A DNA stretch of 64,000 nucleotides from assembly GCF_003369915.1 (NCBI RefSeq), contig NC_046674.1, positions 1,178,001-1,242,000 on the forward strand, read 5' to 3'. This document shows, piece by piece, positions 12,177-25,745 of the stretch (the stretch's first letter is position 1; every line of letters starts with the position of its first letter). The notes under the pieces were generated by a model that had not been told where the DNA came from, made no database searches, and saw only the letters and a list, made by a program, of their open reading frames with translations. A program made the translations under genes and the position numbers. This DNA is from Drosophila miranda (taxonomy: Eukaryota > Arthropoda > Insecta > Diptera > Drosophilidae).

Positions 12177-12978
12177 TGTGGCCAAGGGTACGACGGCGGT
12201 GGACGGGGTTCCAGTTTCTGTTTCAGTTCCAGTCGAAGCAGCCTCGCGAGCAGGTCGAGGGGACGGTGGAGAGGCCAGAGGATGTGGATGTGGATGGGGT
12301 TCGAGGCCTCAACTCATCGACGCTTTTCCGGTCTGCCTGGTTATGGTTCGCTGCCGCTGCCGCTGCTGCTGCCTGAATGCCAAGTGGCTGTCAAGTGGCT
12401 AGGGCCTGGGCCTGGGCTTGGGCTTGGGCTTGGGCTTGGGCCTGGGCTTGGGCTACGCTTTTCTCCACTCTTTCTTTGTTGTTTTTGCTGTGGCTGTCAG
12501 TGTCTAGGGCTGCCTACATGGCCACATGCTGCTGCTGCATTCCCCTGCTGGCTGCCAACCTGCCCCAAAGCCTCAAAGCAGATACGCGCCAAGATACTGC
12601 GAGGATGCCACTAAAAATAGTCTCCAGAATAGCAAAATCGATATGCAGGGTCCTGCTGTTGCTGCTCCTCTCTCGCTCTCGCTCTCGCTCTCTCACTCTC
12701 TCTCTCTCTGCTTCGTTGTTCGTTTTTGTTGGATTCGTCTTCGTCTTCGTTTTCCCTTCTTTCCTCCGATATTCCGCTGCAGTTTTTTTTCTTTCTGCAG
12801 CGTCTGCTAAAGTTCACACCGTTATTTCTGCTTCTTCCTCTTCCTCTTCTTCTTCTTCTTCTTTGTTGCTGTCAGCGTTGCGTTTTGATGACGATTTCGC
12901 TCGCTGATTTATCGCCAAATGTGCCAATTGTTGGCTTTTTCCCGCTGCTTTTGTTGTTTTCGTTGTTGCACAAGTAAT
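12177..12978 (-). other. 5'-UTR part of the BTB gene's first coding exon
   Basis: On the minus strand a long pyrimidine tract ending CCCCTTTGCAG is followed by ATTACTTGTG, with the exon beginning at 12978. This is a strong 3' splice site, so the leader continues in a distant upstream exon. The leader is low complexity: (GGGCTT/GGGCCT)n at 12402-12452, CT-rich at 12665-12715, and TTC-rich at 12830-12865 as read on the plus strand. Confidence 0.55.
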
Positions 12979-13161
12979 CTGCAAAGGGGGATACAGAGAG
13001 GGGGTGGGGGGGATAAGTAATTGCACAAAAAGTCTAAACAGGCAGAAATTACAAAATCTACATAAACAAGTACAAAAAAAACAAAAAAAAACAAAAAGGT
13101 TTTACTTAACAAAAGCTTTAAATGCACTTCGTTTTTTATGACTCTTCCGCGAAGGCAACTA

Positions 13162-13728
13162 CAGTAGAGACCGGCTATGACGGCTGCTCCCCATACAAAA
13201 CGTATCTGAAGGAAAAGGAAAAGGAAGAGCTGGGTGAATATGTTCCCATTGACAAGGGTGTGGCGATTTGCGAGGAACCTTCCGAAGGCAACATTCTTCG
13301 AAATATACTAGATGACGGACAGGACACGCGACGGCAACGTCGAAGATCAAAGGGAAATGAGGAGGCGTTTAAGGCTGCAGGAATTCTGAATAGATTTGTC
13401 CATTCAAATTTTAACGACGAGAGGTCTCGTTTAAATAATGCTTAAACAATCAAAAATTACTGATTATTACATTAAGAATAAAAACAAAACAAGACCCCTA
13501 TATAGAATTTAGTCCTGTTATATTATGCTTATGGAATATGCATTATTTTTATTACATATACCACTTTAAGAAAAAAAAAAAAACAAAATTTGTTGATTAA
13601 AAAATAAATTAGTTTTTTTTAAAACTATTCCAACCTATTTTTTTTGCTCCTGTTGGTTAGAGCGTCTTTCGGGTATAACGACGTAAAATCGTCGTTGGCT
13701 TGAGTGTCGTTATAACCGGACTCTACTG
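13162..13728. mobile_element. Pogo/Tigger-like DNA transposon remnant
   Basis: Terminal inverted repeats begin CAGTAGAGACCGGCTATGAC on the left and, read inward from the right, CAGTAGAGTCCGGTTATAAC; both are flanked by TA, the pogo/Tigger target-site duplication (13160-13161 and 13729-13730). The element is 567 bp, too short for autonomy. A plus-strand frame inside ends at 13445 and contains YVPIDKGVAICEEPSE and AFKAAGILNRFVHSNF. That spacing, an acidic 'CEE' block and then an Ala/Leu amphipathic helix, resembles the C-terminal tail of Tigger-type transposases. The DDE core and the DNA-binding domain are missing. It is best read as an internally deleted copy that kept the transposase tail. 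Confidence 0.75.
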
Positions 13729-16700
13729 TATTTCCAAACCTTCAAATCAACTCTGCGATGAGTGGAGAAATGGTTTACCACATTTCGTACATATAATATA
13801 TGGTATAAATGATATAATCGGTTGGCTCACCAGAGTCTAAGCCCACCTTATAGACATATGTACATACATATATACAACCCCATATATTTGTAAACATTTT
13901 TTGAACACAGTTTTAAGCATTAAAAAAACAAATCGCCAGATCTGAGATCTCTCGTAATAAATGTATCCTTTGCTTCTGTTTTTTTTTTACTTTCAAACCA
14001 AGAGCTTTTTATTTATGACACACTTTTTTCCTCTGCCAGGGCTGTTTCTTGATCGAATATTCCAAGCTTCGGATCCTCCATCTCCACAGTCGGCATTCGA
14101 TTTAATCGATTATCGATTGCCCGATCAAACAAAGGCTTGAAACCCATGAGCGGAATCCAAAGCTGAATTCCAAGCCATTCTGGAGTCGATTACCACTTTT
14201 GTCTATGGCTATGTCTGAGTGAACAATTGATGTTCATTTAAGTACGGCTCGGGCGAGGGTTGACGTCAATGCAAGCACTCCACCAGCACCCACCCACCCA
14301 CCCACAAACCGCAGCAGACAAAAGCAAAAGTCAGGCAGCGCTTGACCCTCGCCGCCCGCTTTTCCGCTTTCCCCCCCCAAAGGCAAACATATAGAATTTC
14401 AATTCCAATTTGTCATCTCGGAAGCAAGTGCATGCCCCTCCACTCCACTCCACAGACGGCTGGCTGGCTGGATGGCTGGCTGGCGCTTCATTTTGTTTGA
14501 AATCGAATACCTGGGAAGTGAGAATATATGCTATGCTGGAGGGCATAGCCACAGGCCACAGCACCCAAAGAAAACAAAAGAAACCTCGTGGAGACGTCTC
14601 TGTTTGCACAGTTTGATAGTCGAGGAGCGGAGAAGCAGTTCCGACTGGAGCTGAAATTTCAGCGAATTTACGCGTAAATAATAAACATTTCATAAGGTAT
14701 GGTGTGGTGTTGACACTGGACAAATATTGGCTCAGTTCAGCGAGACGCTGAGAAGGTTTTCCGACAGTTGACGGAGGAGGGCGGCAGAGAAAAGCCCCAC
14801 CAAGCTCCCATATACCGTGCACATTATGTTGATTATTTATCAGTATTGCAATAATATTATTCGATCGAATTTGCATACAAAGCGGCGAGCGGCACAACAA
14901 ATCGCAGAACATGAAAAATTAATAAGTTCTACAGGCTTTCCGAGTGGTCGATCATGCAAATCGTGTCTGCCTCAGAGACAAAGAAATAAACCTGCCAGCG
15001 TATAAATCAGTAGGAAAAAGCGAACAAAGCGAAGATCGATCGATCTATTTTGCTAGATGATATCTGATATTTTCTTGGGCCTCAACAAAGACATTATCTG
15101 CTCGTGCCGTGCCACAGTTCTGAAGCACAAAGGCCAGAGATCGCCAGGGACCAGAGATCGCCAGAGACCCCCCCCCATACGATATCGTCGCAAAAACCAA
15201 ACGGTTGCAGTTTCTACGGGTGTATCCAGCAGATAAACGTACGGCAGTTATGTAATTTATGGCCTATTGCACGATTATTGCATGTAAAGAGAACAGCCGG
15301 CTGCCAACATAAACAACAACAACAACAAGAAACCACTGCACTGCCATACAAAAAAAAAACAAAAAACAATTCCATTTGTAACTCGATAATTGCACGTTCT
15401 GCCAGATACGTGCAACGGAATCGCACTGCCAGTTTGCTTTTGTTTCCCTGCATGATTCGGATCGGATGAGCCATAGACCCGTCTCTATATAGCTTCTCGA
15501 TTCGAAGGTAAACGATAGAATCATTAGCTCCCCAGGTGGAATATCGGAGGGGGGGATGGAATGGCTTTCATTGCATTCCGAAGGTTCTTCCAGCACTTCA
15601 AAGCACTTCTTATTACGGAAAACCCATAGAAAAAATTCTACCAAAGGCTGCGATCAAATAAAACTTCTTTATAGCTGAAAATCGGCAGATTTCCCCCGTG
15701 TATTCAGTCCCAAAAGGAAAACTATCGTTCCACAAACAGCAACTATTATTGCGAGTGGATTGTAAATCAATGAGAACCCCCGCCCACATCACGCTCGACG
15801 CTCGACGCTCGATTTAGTCGGCATTATTTAAATTTAAGACTGGCAAAACAGTCATATTTCTATATACGATTCAGCCAATAAAAGCCTCCCCGTTTATCCC
15901 CCGCGATTGCCACCCAAAGGTCGTGCCATGGGGCGGATGAGTAATGCCACCGCCTTGCCGAGTGTCTAGTGCCTCTAGATAGAACACCAGAACGGCACCA
16001 GCCACAGGCACAGACACTGCAAAACCAGGTCCAAACAAGATATAAATACTGATTGTCGATAAAATGATCAAGAGACAGACAGACAGATAGACAGACAGAC
16101 GGTCGTTTGGTCATTTGAATCTGTGGCCAAATATGGTCGCAACAAGTTGACGATGACGATGGATGACGACCCAAGAAGCATTAGGAAAGAAAACCCATGT
16201 AAATTTATGGTCTGTATCGAAGAGAAGTCTATGGAAAACGAGCACGGAGCAGGGAGTACGGAGCTCGGAAGTGTGGGCAGAACGATGGGATAGGAGCTCC
16301 TTGGAGGGGGCTGGAAGCACAGGAATTTGTTCAACGGATAACAGATCTAAGAGAGCTATCCATAAACAAATGAATTTATTTCATCACAGATTAATTCCTT
16401 TATTTTGACAGACAGAGCCCCCGCTCTGAAAGTGTGCTATGAATGTCAATGGCTCCCCGAAACCAGTTGCCAGTCGCCCAGTCAAGTGGTTGGATGATGG
16501 CTGGGAGTGGAGTGGAGTGGAGTGGAGGAGATGGGAGATAGGAGATAGCAATAGACAGAGAGGGAGAGCTGTGACAAACGACTACATTGTGGGCAACAAA
16601 AACTCTTTGATAGACAAAAATATTATATGAATAAAAAACACAACAAAACACAAAAAAATAATCATAATGGCAAAAAAAAGGAGAAACAAAATAAATATCG

Positions 16701-17986
16701 CTTTGTTGGGCGGGTCTCTGCTGGAGGAGAGGTAGGGGGAGGGGGGTTCGACGATCTCGCGATGAGGTTGCAAATTTATGGAGCTCTCCGTCCATCCATC
16801 CAACAACATCTTGAATTCCCCAAACACAAATGGCTGAACAAATTGTTGGCCTAAACGCTGCCTGCAGGCATTCGCGATCCATCCAGAGATGGTGGCGCAA
16901 CAATCGGGCAATAATCGCTTGTTATCGATACAAATCGATGTGAATATATTCACATATATTTGAAGGAAACTAAACACCAAGTTAAGGATTGTTTTCGGAG
17001 GAGGAAACACCTCCCGCTCCAGTTTCTAGATCTGTTTTCGCATAATATATCACCCAATCAATAGACACTCGCATTCCCCCCATTAACCCCTCGTAAACCT
17101 TGACTGAAAAGGGGGGAAGAAGGCGGAAGGAGGTCGAAGGCAGGATTACCAACAGTCACGCTACCATCGCTAGCCTGGCCCCAAGATTTCAGCCAAGAGG
17201 AGGCTAGAATTCACTTTCTGTGTGTGGCCCAGAATGGCCGAACGCGTTGTCCGGCCGAGTGCCAAGTGCCCCACAAAGTGGGTGGTGGCGTGGCAGAGCA
17301 ACTGGAAACGACTACAAACGTTGGCGGCGCCCCGTGCCCCGTGCCGCGTGCCGCGTGCTGCTTGCGGCCATGTGGGTCTTCATTTAACGACTTACTGCAC
17401 TTGGCGCATAAACTGCGGCGCTCGAAGCAAAGGCCAGCCAGCAAAAGCGGCTGCGAGGTCAGTAACGGCAGCCAGCAGTGATTTGTGAAACGTGTTCGTT
17501 CCAGCCCTGTTTTTGGGGGCGGACTCAAGGACCTTTGCAGATAGAGATCAGGCGCCAGGCAACGCCCACCACATGCAAGAAGTTTTCTTCGGAGCCAACA
17601 GAAGGGCAGAACTCATTAGAGGTAAAGTTTGGTTAGAGGAGCAGCACAGAGCACACATGACCCTGGCCAGAAGCAGCACTATCGTATCGTGATAATAAAT
17701 CAACATTTAAATTGGCAGCCAGTCGAGGAGGAGGAGGGGGAGGTGATTGCTGATGATGTTTCGCTGTCCAAAAGCCGGAACAAGAATGCAGTCGGAATGG
17801 CAAAGACAGCAGAAAACCTAAAGACTTGGGCCTCCGAAAAGTGAAACCAGTTTGGTCTTGTGGATTCTTGCGGCAATGAAAAAAGCCACTAATCCAAAAG
17901 ATGCACCATCAAATATATATATATAGAAATATTTGGGAATAGAGAAACCAGAAGTGCTCCAGAAGGTATCGAAACAGGCATCTCTG

Positions 17987-18080
17987 AGGGACTGGTAGGA
18001 GGGGGGACTCGTAGGAGGGGGATTGGTAGGAGGGGGACTGGTGGGAGGGGGGACTGGTAGGAGGGGGGCTGGTAGGAGGG
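17987..18080. repeat. GGACTGGTAGGAGGGG minisatellite
   Basis: About six tandem units of 15-18 bp, unit roughly GGGGACTGGTAGGAGG with variable G-run length and an occasional CTCGTAG or CTGGTGG variant. The strand is purine-rich with repeated G runs, so quadruplex formation is possible. Confidence 0.9.
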
Positions 18081-18198
18081 GTAATTAAAATTTAAATAAA
18101 ATTCAATTAAAATGTACATTTAGTGGCGCCTCGTCGTAATTCATGCAGCCTGGGCCTTACAGACTTGGCCTGGCATTGACTTTAGGTTGACCTTTCCC

Positions 18199-18217
18199 CC
18201 CACACACACACACACTA

Positions 18218-18245
<28 letters not shown>
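18199..18245. repeat. (CA)n microsatellite
   Basis: CA dinucleotide run interrupted once by 'ctaa'. Confidence 0.95.
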
Positions 18246-18248
<3 letters not shown>

Positions 18249-18856
18249 AACAACCAAGGAAATGAAAATGAATACGAATCCCCGCCACGACATGCAAAAT
18301 GTTTGTACGATACTCGTACGATTAATAACTGTGAGAGAATCGTGGAGTGGCACCAGACTGCGCTCGATTCATAATTAAAGATCACGCAGAGTGCAAAGAG
18401 TGCAAAGAGCGCGAAGAGCCCGAGAGAGGGTCGATCGCAAAGTATTCCCCAATCGTTTCCGCAGCTAATTTGCATGTACTTCGAGTACAGCTGAGAGACA
18501 GCCCGCTGAAACGTTGATTTATGACTATTACTGGCATTGGTGATGGGGGGAATGGGGGGGCGGGGGATGGGGTGCCTTTTGTAACTCAATCAGGCGTCAA
18601 AACGCGGAGGCCCTTGAAATCAAATGAGACGAGACCGAGACCGAGACCAAGACCAAAATCGAGACCAGTCTCAGGTCTCGGGTCTCCGTCAATAGATTCC
18701 AAGCTACTTCGCCATAAACCAAGCCAAAGCCCAAGCCCCAACCCCAGCCCCAGCCCCAGCTCCAGCACTGGCCGTGCCGTTCCAAGAGCCAAAGCAAAAA
18801 CAATCCAACTGTGAAAACACCAAGAGACACAGCTGTGATGTACGTATATGTAGGTG

Positions 18857-18860
<4 letters not shown>

Positions 18861-18889
<29 letters not shown>
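18861..18889. repeat. (GT)n microsatellite
   Basis: Uninterrupted GT run of about 14 units. Confidence 0.95.
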
Positions 18890-18892
<3 letters not shown>

Positions 18893-21800
18893 ATGTGGAA
18901 TACGGTGTTCTTTCAAGCCCATATGACACTCAATTCAACCAGATTTCGAGCGAATCCAGTTGGGGGGATATACATATAAAACTTTCTTCGGAATTAAAGT
19001 CTCCATTCTCAAGATCGATTTCCATCAAGCTATTACTTTGTCTCAAAATAGATTTATAGAAATTTGAATACTTGCATCTCAAATAATTTACAACCCATTT
19101 TCAAACTGTTAGACCATTTTAAATAATAAAAAAAAGACCTGGTGCACAAGAGAACTTTCAAATTGATACAACAACAGGCAGAGTTTACACGAATGATTGG
19201 CACGATTAAATAATTTAAGATCAAGTTTATAAGGCGGAAATCCTTTGGTTTAACGACTGTTTCTTTAAAACTCCTTGGCACCTTTAAGAAAATAAAATAA
19301 AACTCAAAGCGAATGTCATACAGTTTTTATAGATCCAACTGGAATTTGTTCACACGATTTTGTATATCTTATACGCTCTCTGCGCCCACCACTCCTCCAC
19401 CGAACTTACAAGTGTGTGTGCGAGTGTGTGTGTGTGCGTCTCGTTTTATTACAGATTTATTGATTATTTTATTATTGTTTCTTGTTGCTTGTTTTTTGTT
19501 TTTTGTTTCTTGTTTAGATGCCACCATAAAAGGGAGTAAACGGAAGTTTTTATTTTTTATACGAGTATGCACGAGCATGTATGTATGTACGTGTTTGAGG
19601 GCCTTGAATTTTTGCCCAATTATTGGGAACACCGAACTGTATTGCTGATTAAATGCCAGCACGTCCAAGCCACCAAAAAACAAAAAACAAAACAGAATAC
19701 AATATTGATAGCTGCTAATCAAATTTGCTGTCGCTGTGTTTCGAAATTTTGTTGTCTCTACTTTCAGACGAAATTTTGGCGAAATGAAGAGATTTTTATA
19801 ACACATGTATGTATATTTGTGTGTGTAGACACATGTGTTTTTATAGACACTAACAATCAGATGGAGATAGAGAGGGAGCACCAGAGCGTGGCACGAGAAT
19901 CATCAACGGAAAGGTTTTAACACTTATTTACGGTTTATTTTATACACAGTCGGCAGCCGACAGATGAACGACCGATGACGTGAACACGCGCGCCAACGTT
20001 GACCGCGCACAACCGAATCAAAAAGCAGACTGAGGCGCTCAGCCCCCAAGCGCCCAGACTGGGCCAGCGGCAGAGCCCCGAGAGCGATAAAGAGTGGGAG
20101 AGGGCCCATCAATGATAGCGAACAAGTGCTTGAGAGAGTGAGAGAGGTGGTGCAATGCAAAACAGAGGGAGAGCGCGAGCGTCAGTCCGCAATGATCGTG
20201 AGTGTGGGAGAGAGAGTAGCTCACAGAAAGTAAATGCAATGGAAAGAAAGCAGTATCGCAGCCAAGGTGAGGGAATTGCTCACCTTTTTTATAAACGCAC
20301 CTTGGGAGAGAGCGCCGCCACAGCAAGTGCATGCCATGTAGGGAGAGCGTAAAAAGATAATGAGCGTGGGAGAGAGCGCCTGCAGTGGAGAGAGAACGTG
20401 ACGTGCGTGTGTGAGCATTTTGTGTGTGAATGTGTGGGGGCCGGCGTGTGAAACTTTATGCAAATTAGCTGATTTTTTTTTACAATTGTGGAAAAACAAA
20501 AAGTTAAAGTAGATGGCAGAGCCCCAGAGTGTGTGTCGGGACAAATGACAAACAAAAGGCCGCTGATACGCCAGAGACCCTGATATGAAAGGCAAATTTG
20601 AACCTGCCTCAATTCGGTGGAGAGCAGGGGTGAGCACAACGAGATGTGAAAAAGTTCAATGCACGCTGATTGTAGGAAAGAGCAGGCCAGCAGCAGCAAC
20701 AGCAGGCAGCGGAAGCGGCAACGGCAGCGGCAGCGGGTTCTACTTTTTTGTTATAAGCATAAATCACACTTTTATAGCATTTCCACATTATAGCCGCGTC
20801 TGTGGTGGAACGTGCTTTTCATTCTGGCCGCAATTACCCGTTAAAATATCAAATGAGGCCACACAAAGTTACGCAAGTTAGGCGGCTGGAGCGACCACTG
20901 CGAGGCGGCATTCTCCTACGATAGTTGCATATTTAGTGCATGCAAAAAAACCAATACAGAGCCAGAGAAAGAGAGAGACTGAGAGGTGAAGCAAACTCCC
21001 TTAACATCTGATGTCATCCACTGCTGCTGCTTACACACATGTCGCGCAGTGTCATGTCAGTGTCAGAGTAGAAGAAATTCGCGCTGCCATTAAAACTCAC
21101 ACAGACACAAACATTTTTTGATATGCAAATTTTAGCCCCAGCCAAAGAAAAGAAAACAAAAACCCCCCAAACCAAACCAAAGGCAGAGGCAAAGGCAAAG
21201 GCCAGGCCAGCAGACAGACAAAAACTTTGTATTTTTGCAAAAGTAAATTTTTATTTTAAAATGAAAACGAAATATTTATGACCTCGAAGAGGCGACAAAG
21301 CCAAGTCGCAGTCGGTCAGCCCCAGCCCTCTCCGCCTCCCGAAAAAGCGATGCAAAGAAGTGCAGCCCAGCCACTGCGCCGTCGTCATCTGTGAGTGTAG
21401 GGTACACGCTTTCGGGGGTCGGCTATGGTGACTTTCTTTGGCGGTGAGCACTGCCATCATTTAAACAATATTTTGTATACAAAAAAAAACCCAATGCTAT
21501 GGGTTTTCCGACTAACTTTTAGTTTTACTCTTTCTTTTAGTGAACCACTGAAGAGTATCTAAAACTCTTTAGCTCTAGTAAAACCACTCTATTCTCTCTC
21601 TTTGCATTTTTTCACTTTCGTGCTGCCTGCCTGCCATCGTTTTCTGACATTGTCGGCTGCAACAAAATTTTTAATGTCAGGATCGACGACAAATGAGGAG
21701 TTTTATGGGTGCGGATTCTGCAACCGCGTCACTGACTTTGTCTGCCGCAAGATGTGTGCGTGCCAAAAATAAATATAATATTTGGGGTACGAGGAAAGTG

Positions 21801-22250
21801 CGTGCCACAGAGCGTATAATTTACACGAAAAGCAAAGTGAATGCATTTTTAAATGGCGGTCGGTCTATCCAAAATGTACATATATTGCCTCCATAACATA
21901 CATACAGGCATACAGGCAATACACATGTACTCGCAGCAGCTACTATCTTCAAGGTCAGCAAACGATTTCGATCGTTTCTAGAAACACTTTTGGCCGGCCT
22001 GCAGGCAGGCAGGCGATACGAGAGAGCCAAAGCAAAAAAAAAGAGATTAATTAAACCAGATACGGACCGCGGCAGCGCGCGTCTCCTAATGTCCAAAACA
22101 GCGGGCCACAAAAAAAGTAATTATTATAAATAATTATTAGAGCGCAGTGGCAGTTATATACAGACGCTGAATGAGCCATTGTTATAGTGTTATACTGCTG
22201 TTATATACACAAACAAAAACAGTTCTGTTCGTTTCTTCTGCTGCTTCTGT

Positions 22251-22330
22251 TTGATACCCTTGCAGAGAGGGATATTATGATTTTGGGAATGTCTGGCTTT
22301 GTGAGTCTCTGGATACCCCTCTCTTAGTTC
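22251..22330. repeat. Fragment resembling a widespread Drosophila 'TACCCTTGCAGAG' repeat
   Basis: Contains 'gatacccttgcagagaggga' followed by 'tattatgattttg'. This resembles a dispersed Drosophila repeat that begins ATACCCTTGCAGAGGGTAT followed by TATAATTTTGG. Only the first part is recognisable. Recognition is from memory of the motif. Confidence 0.4.
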
Positions 22331-24073
22331 GCAAATTATTCTCCGATCGGAGTTTGCATCGGATTAACCTCAACAAACTATTGCTTACAAAAATACACAT
22401 GTATGCATGTATTTGTGGCTGTCATAAGCACAGCCATGGATCTCTTAGGGCATCAAAAGCTTCGGGTCCCGTTCATTCCATTGCCTTCTGCGCTGCTACG
22501 CCGCCGTTTGCTTTTCGAGAGCATAAGCCTGAACGCTTTTGGCACACTGATAGATAGGCCGTCGCACTCTCTCTCCCTCTCATCCTCTCTCCCTTTGCAG
22601 CTGCCGGGCTACGCTACTCTCCGCTCCAACTTTCCATATTGTAAATTTTCCATTGTCTGCGATTAGACCTAAGCCCAAAACTTTTGTTGTAAACCAAAAT
22701 ACAACAACAACAAAATATATGCTGAAGCATGTACTTAGATGCAAACGCGCAGATAGGCCCTGCCTCATTAGGAATTTCTGTTTCTGCTTCATTTTACTTT
22801 TATTTTTCCTTAATTGATGTTTTTGCACTCTTTGCCAGAGAATCCACTGCCTCAAACGCCTGTACCAGGAAACGTACGTACATAATTTTCTTTTGGCCAA
22901 ATTGCAACTGACAGTGGGCGTGGCCCAACGGCGATTTGCATACAGTAAAAAAAAAAACCAAACCGAAGCCGGCGCCGGCATCTCCGCGGCCGCTCATTTG
23001 TTAATCTTTGCGTCTTTTTTTCTTTGTGTGCCTTCATTATTCAACACTGAATGCTCAAGTACCGTTACGCTGCTGTACAGCCAGCCCAGCTCTTGCTTGC
23101 GGTCGCCGTCGCCGTCGCCGTGTCTACCGTTTGCTGCTGCCTCAAATTGTTGTTTTTGTTGCTAGGCAAATGTGCAAAATGTTAATAAACTTTTATTGCG
23201 CAAAGGTAAGAAAATCATAAAAGGAAACAAAAAAACTGCCACTACATTCATGATAATTGCGCAAATCGCTCTTTGATAGACGAGTGTGTGTGGCATGGTT
23301 TAAACGGAGTTTAACGAAAGTTGCCACAATAACAGCCCGAAGGATGAGTCTGATGTGGCAGATGATTCTGCATATTGTTTGGGGGGCAGGGCATCTTTCG
23401 ATAACCCAAAGACAGCAGCAGCAAAAAAAAAACCAAGGATGAGTTCACTCTGGTTCCCAAAAGGTGACTCACTCTGTCAAGAATACTCAAGAATATATTT
23501 AAATTCTTGTACAGAAACACAGCTGATATTGGAGTGGATAGGATTTCATTTGCACCAATCGATAACATATCGATTACCAATACATCCTCTTACTCAAATT
23601 ATACTTTATGCGAATGTTGAAGAAAAGAAAAGAAAACTCTCCTCTTTCCAATCAATATTTACAGAAAGCTGCTCCACTGAGTAGAGAATCTATAAGCATG
23701 CTAGTTAATCAGTTAGTTTTAATATTAACCATGCTAAATTTGCAATCTAAATGGCTTTCAGCTGTTCTGTCAATCGATATTGGCTATCGCCAGCTGCATC
23801 TGTCGATGCATCGATGTTTTTCTGCATCTGCCAGCATTTGTCAGCCACCCACACGCTGAAAACTACCGTCAATGCTCAAGAATAAATTACCAATAATGCA
23901 TAATTACACAGTCCAATTAAGTAAAACACGTTAATAACAAACAAAAGGCCGCCACAAAGCCCACGCAGTGACGACATCGACAGCGAGAGAGATCACTTTA
24001 CGAGCTGTGACAATGGGGGGACATGGGGCTTTATAGTTCCAAATGATTCTAATGCCAGAAATAAACCCAACAC

Positions 24074-24136
24074 TGGAGAGTGGCGAGTGGAGTGTGGAGA
24101 GTGGAGTGTGGAGAGTGGAGAGCGGAGAGTGGAGAG
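24074..24136. repeat. GAGTGGAGTGTGGA minisatellite
   Basis: Tandem 7-mers GAGTGGA, GTGTGGA and GAGCGGA, about nine units. Confidence 0.9.
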
Positions 24137-24923
24137 AGGCGTATAGAACACCATTGCCCCCGGAGGCAGCAAATACCCATAAGCAATATGCCACAGTTAA
24201 AAACAAAAAGAGGAAAAGTCAATGAACTCTCTACGATCTACGGCTAGCCAATTTTTTTATTGCTACAAAACTGGATATATACTTTTCAATTTTCTGTAAT
24301 TGTTGCTAGTTCATGCCATTGTTGTTGCTGTTGTTGTTGCCGCCAGCAAGCTTTCAATTTAGTTCAGTTAAACGAAGCGTTGAATTGAAAGCGAGCAGCA
24401 GTCGCCAGTCCACAGTCGCCAGTCGCCAGTCCCCAGTCCATGTCCATGTCCATAATTTGCTAATCACATTTGGCAAATTATGTTGTAAGCCCCACAATTG
24501 TACAATAAAGTATCGCTCGGGGCGACAGGCACACTCGACATGCAAACAGATCACACACAGATACGAGTATAGCGCAATCAGCGGCGCAAAGTTGACAAAT
24601 TTCCATGCCCCAAATGATCCATCAGCGAGCGGGCGAGCGGGCGAGACTGAAAGAAAGTCACGCCAGCGGCGACACCCCAAACAGAGATATCCAAATATCC
24701 ACAGATGACCAAAAAGTAAAACCAGACAGAGAGGGAAAGAGAGAAAAGCTAGCAGGCTTTTGGTAGCCGAACCTTGGGATACCCTAGCCTCTATTGGACA
24801 TCCCTTTCTCATTCGAAGAGAGCTACATCCGAATTGGATCAAAGGCAATCAAGTAGTATCCATCCAGTACGTCATTCTACACTCGGAAGTGCTTCTTTCG
24901 TTTTCTGGCAAGTGAGAGTGATA

Positions 24924-24958
<35 letters not shown>
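24924..24958. repeat. Poly(G) tract of 35 nt
   Basis: Uninterrupted G run in the probable BTB-gene intron; on that gene's coding strand it is poly(C). Length in the assembly may be inexact, because such runs are hard to sequence. Confidence 0.95.
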
Positions 24959-24961
<3 letters not shown>

Positions 24962-25722
24962 GCTAGGGGAAGCCCCAACACCGTTCGGGCGACACGCAAA
25001 AGAAAAGTCGCATGAATCATATGCAAAGTGGCACAGAAAACTCGAAGCTCGACACGTTTATTATTTGGCCCAGACCCAGGCCCAGGCCAACGCCTCTCGC
25101 TCCCCTCCTCAGCTTAGAAAAAACTTTGGCCAGAAAACAATTTATCTTGATTCGCTGCGGTGCAGGAGGAGACAGGGGCCAGGGGGGGCCTAGGGGCGGG
25201 ACTCACGCAGCGCCGAAAGGTAAATGACCAAAAGCCATCGAATTGACTTAACTATCAGTTTTGTCGTGCTGCCAGGCAGCCAGCCAGCCAGCCAGCCAAT
25301 GTAGGGAGTTGCTTATTTCATTTTTGATTTTATTGATCATCAAAACATCGTTTGGAGGACATTGCCATGTTAAGGCTGACTTATTCGATTTAGTAATGTT
25401 CTTAGCCCACGTTGGGGGCGAGGGATTAGCTAAAAGAAGTTAAATCAATTAATTTCTGCTGTGATTTATGGATTCATTAGGTCTGTGAGGCCTCCTAGGG
25501 CTCAAATATATCGTATGAGGAGGCATACATAAGCAACGATGAATGCCTCTTAGGGCTCAAAAGAGCGCAGAACTGAATGAGAGAGAAACAAATTTTGTAA
25601 GCCATAAAACCGCGAATAAATAAAGAATGAGGCAATCAGCATGAAAGTGGCAAATATTGCAACATTTTGAAGCTTGCAACATGAGAAACGATTTCACTCT
25701 TAATGCCCGGGGCATTTTCCAG

Positions 25723-25745
25723 CCCCCCCCCCCCCCCCCCCCCCC
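25723..25745. repeat. Poly(C) tract of 23 nt
   Basis: Uninterrupted C run 765 nt from the poly(G) tract and opposite to it on this strand. Confidence 0.95.

Noticed and set aside
13122-13445. 107-codon plus-strand frame as a host gene
   Set aside because: It begins before and runs through the left inverted repeat of the Tigger-like element and resembles a transposase tail, so it is treated as part of the transposon.
13650-13680. tRNA-like 'GGTTAGAGCG' stretch
   Set aside because: No acceptor stem, anticodon loop or T-arm around it; it is inside the transposon end.
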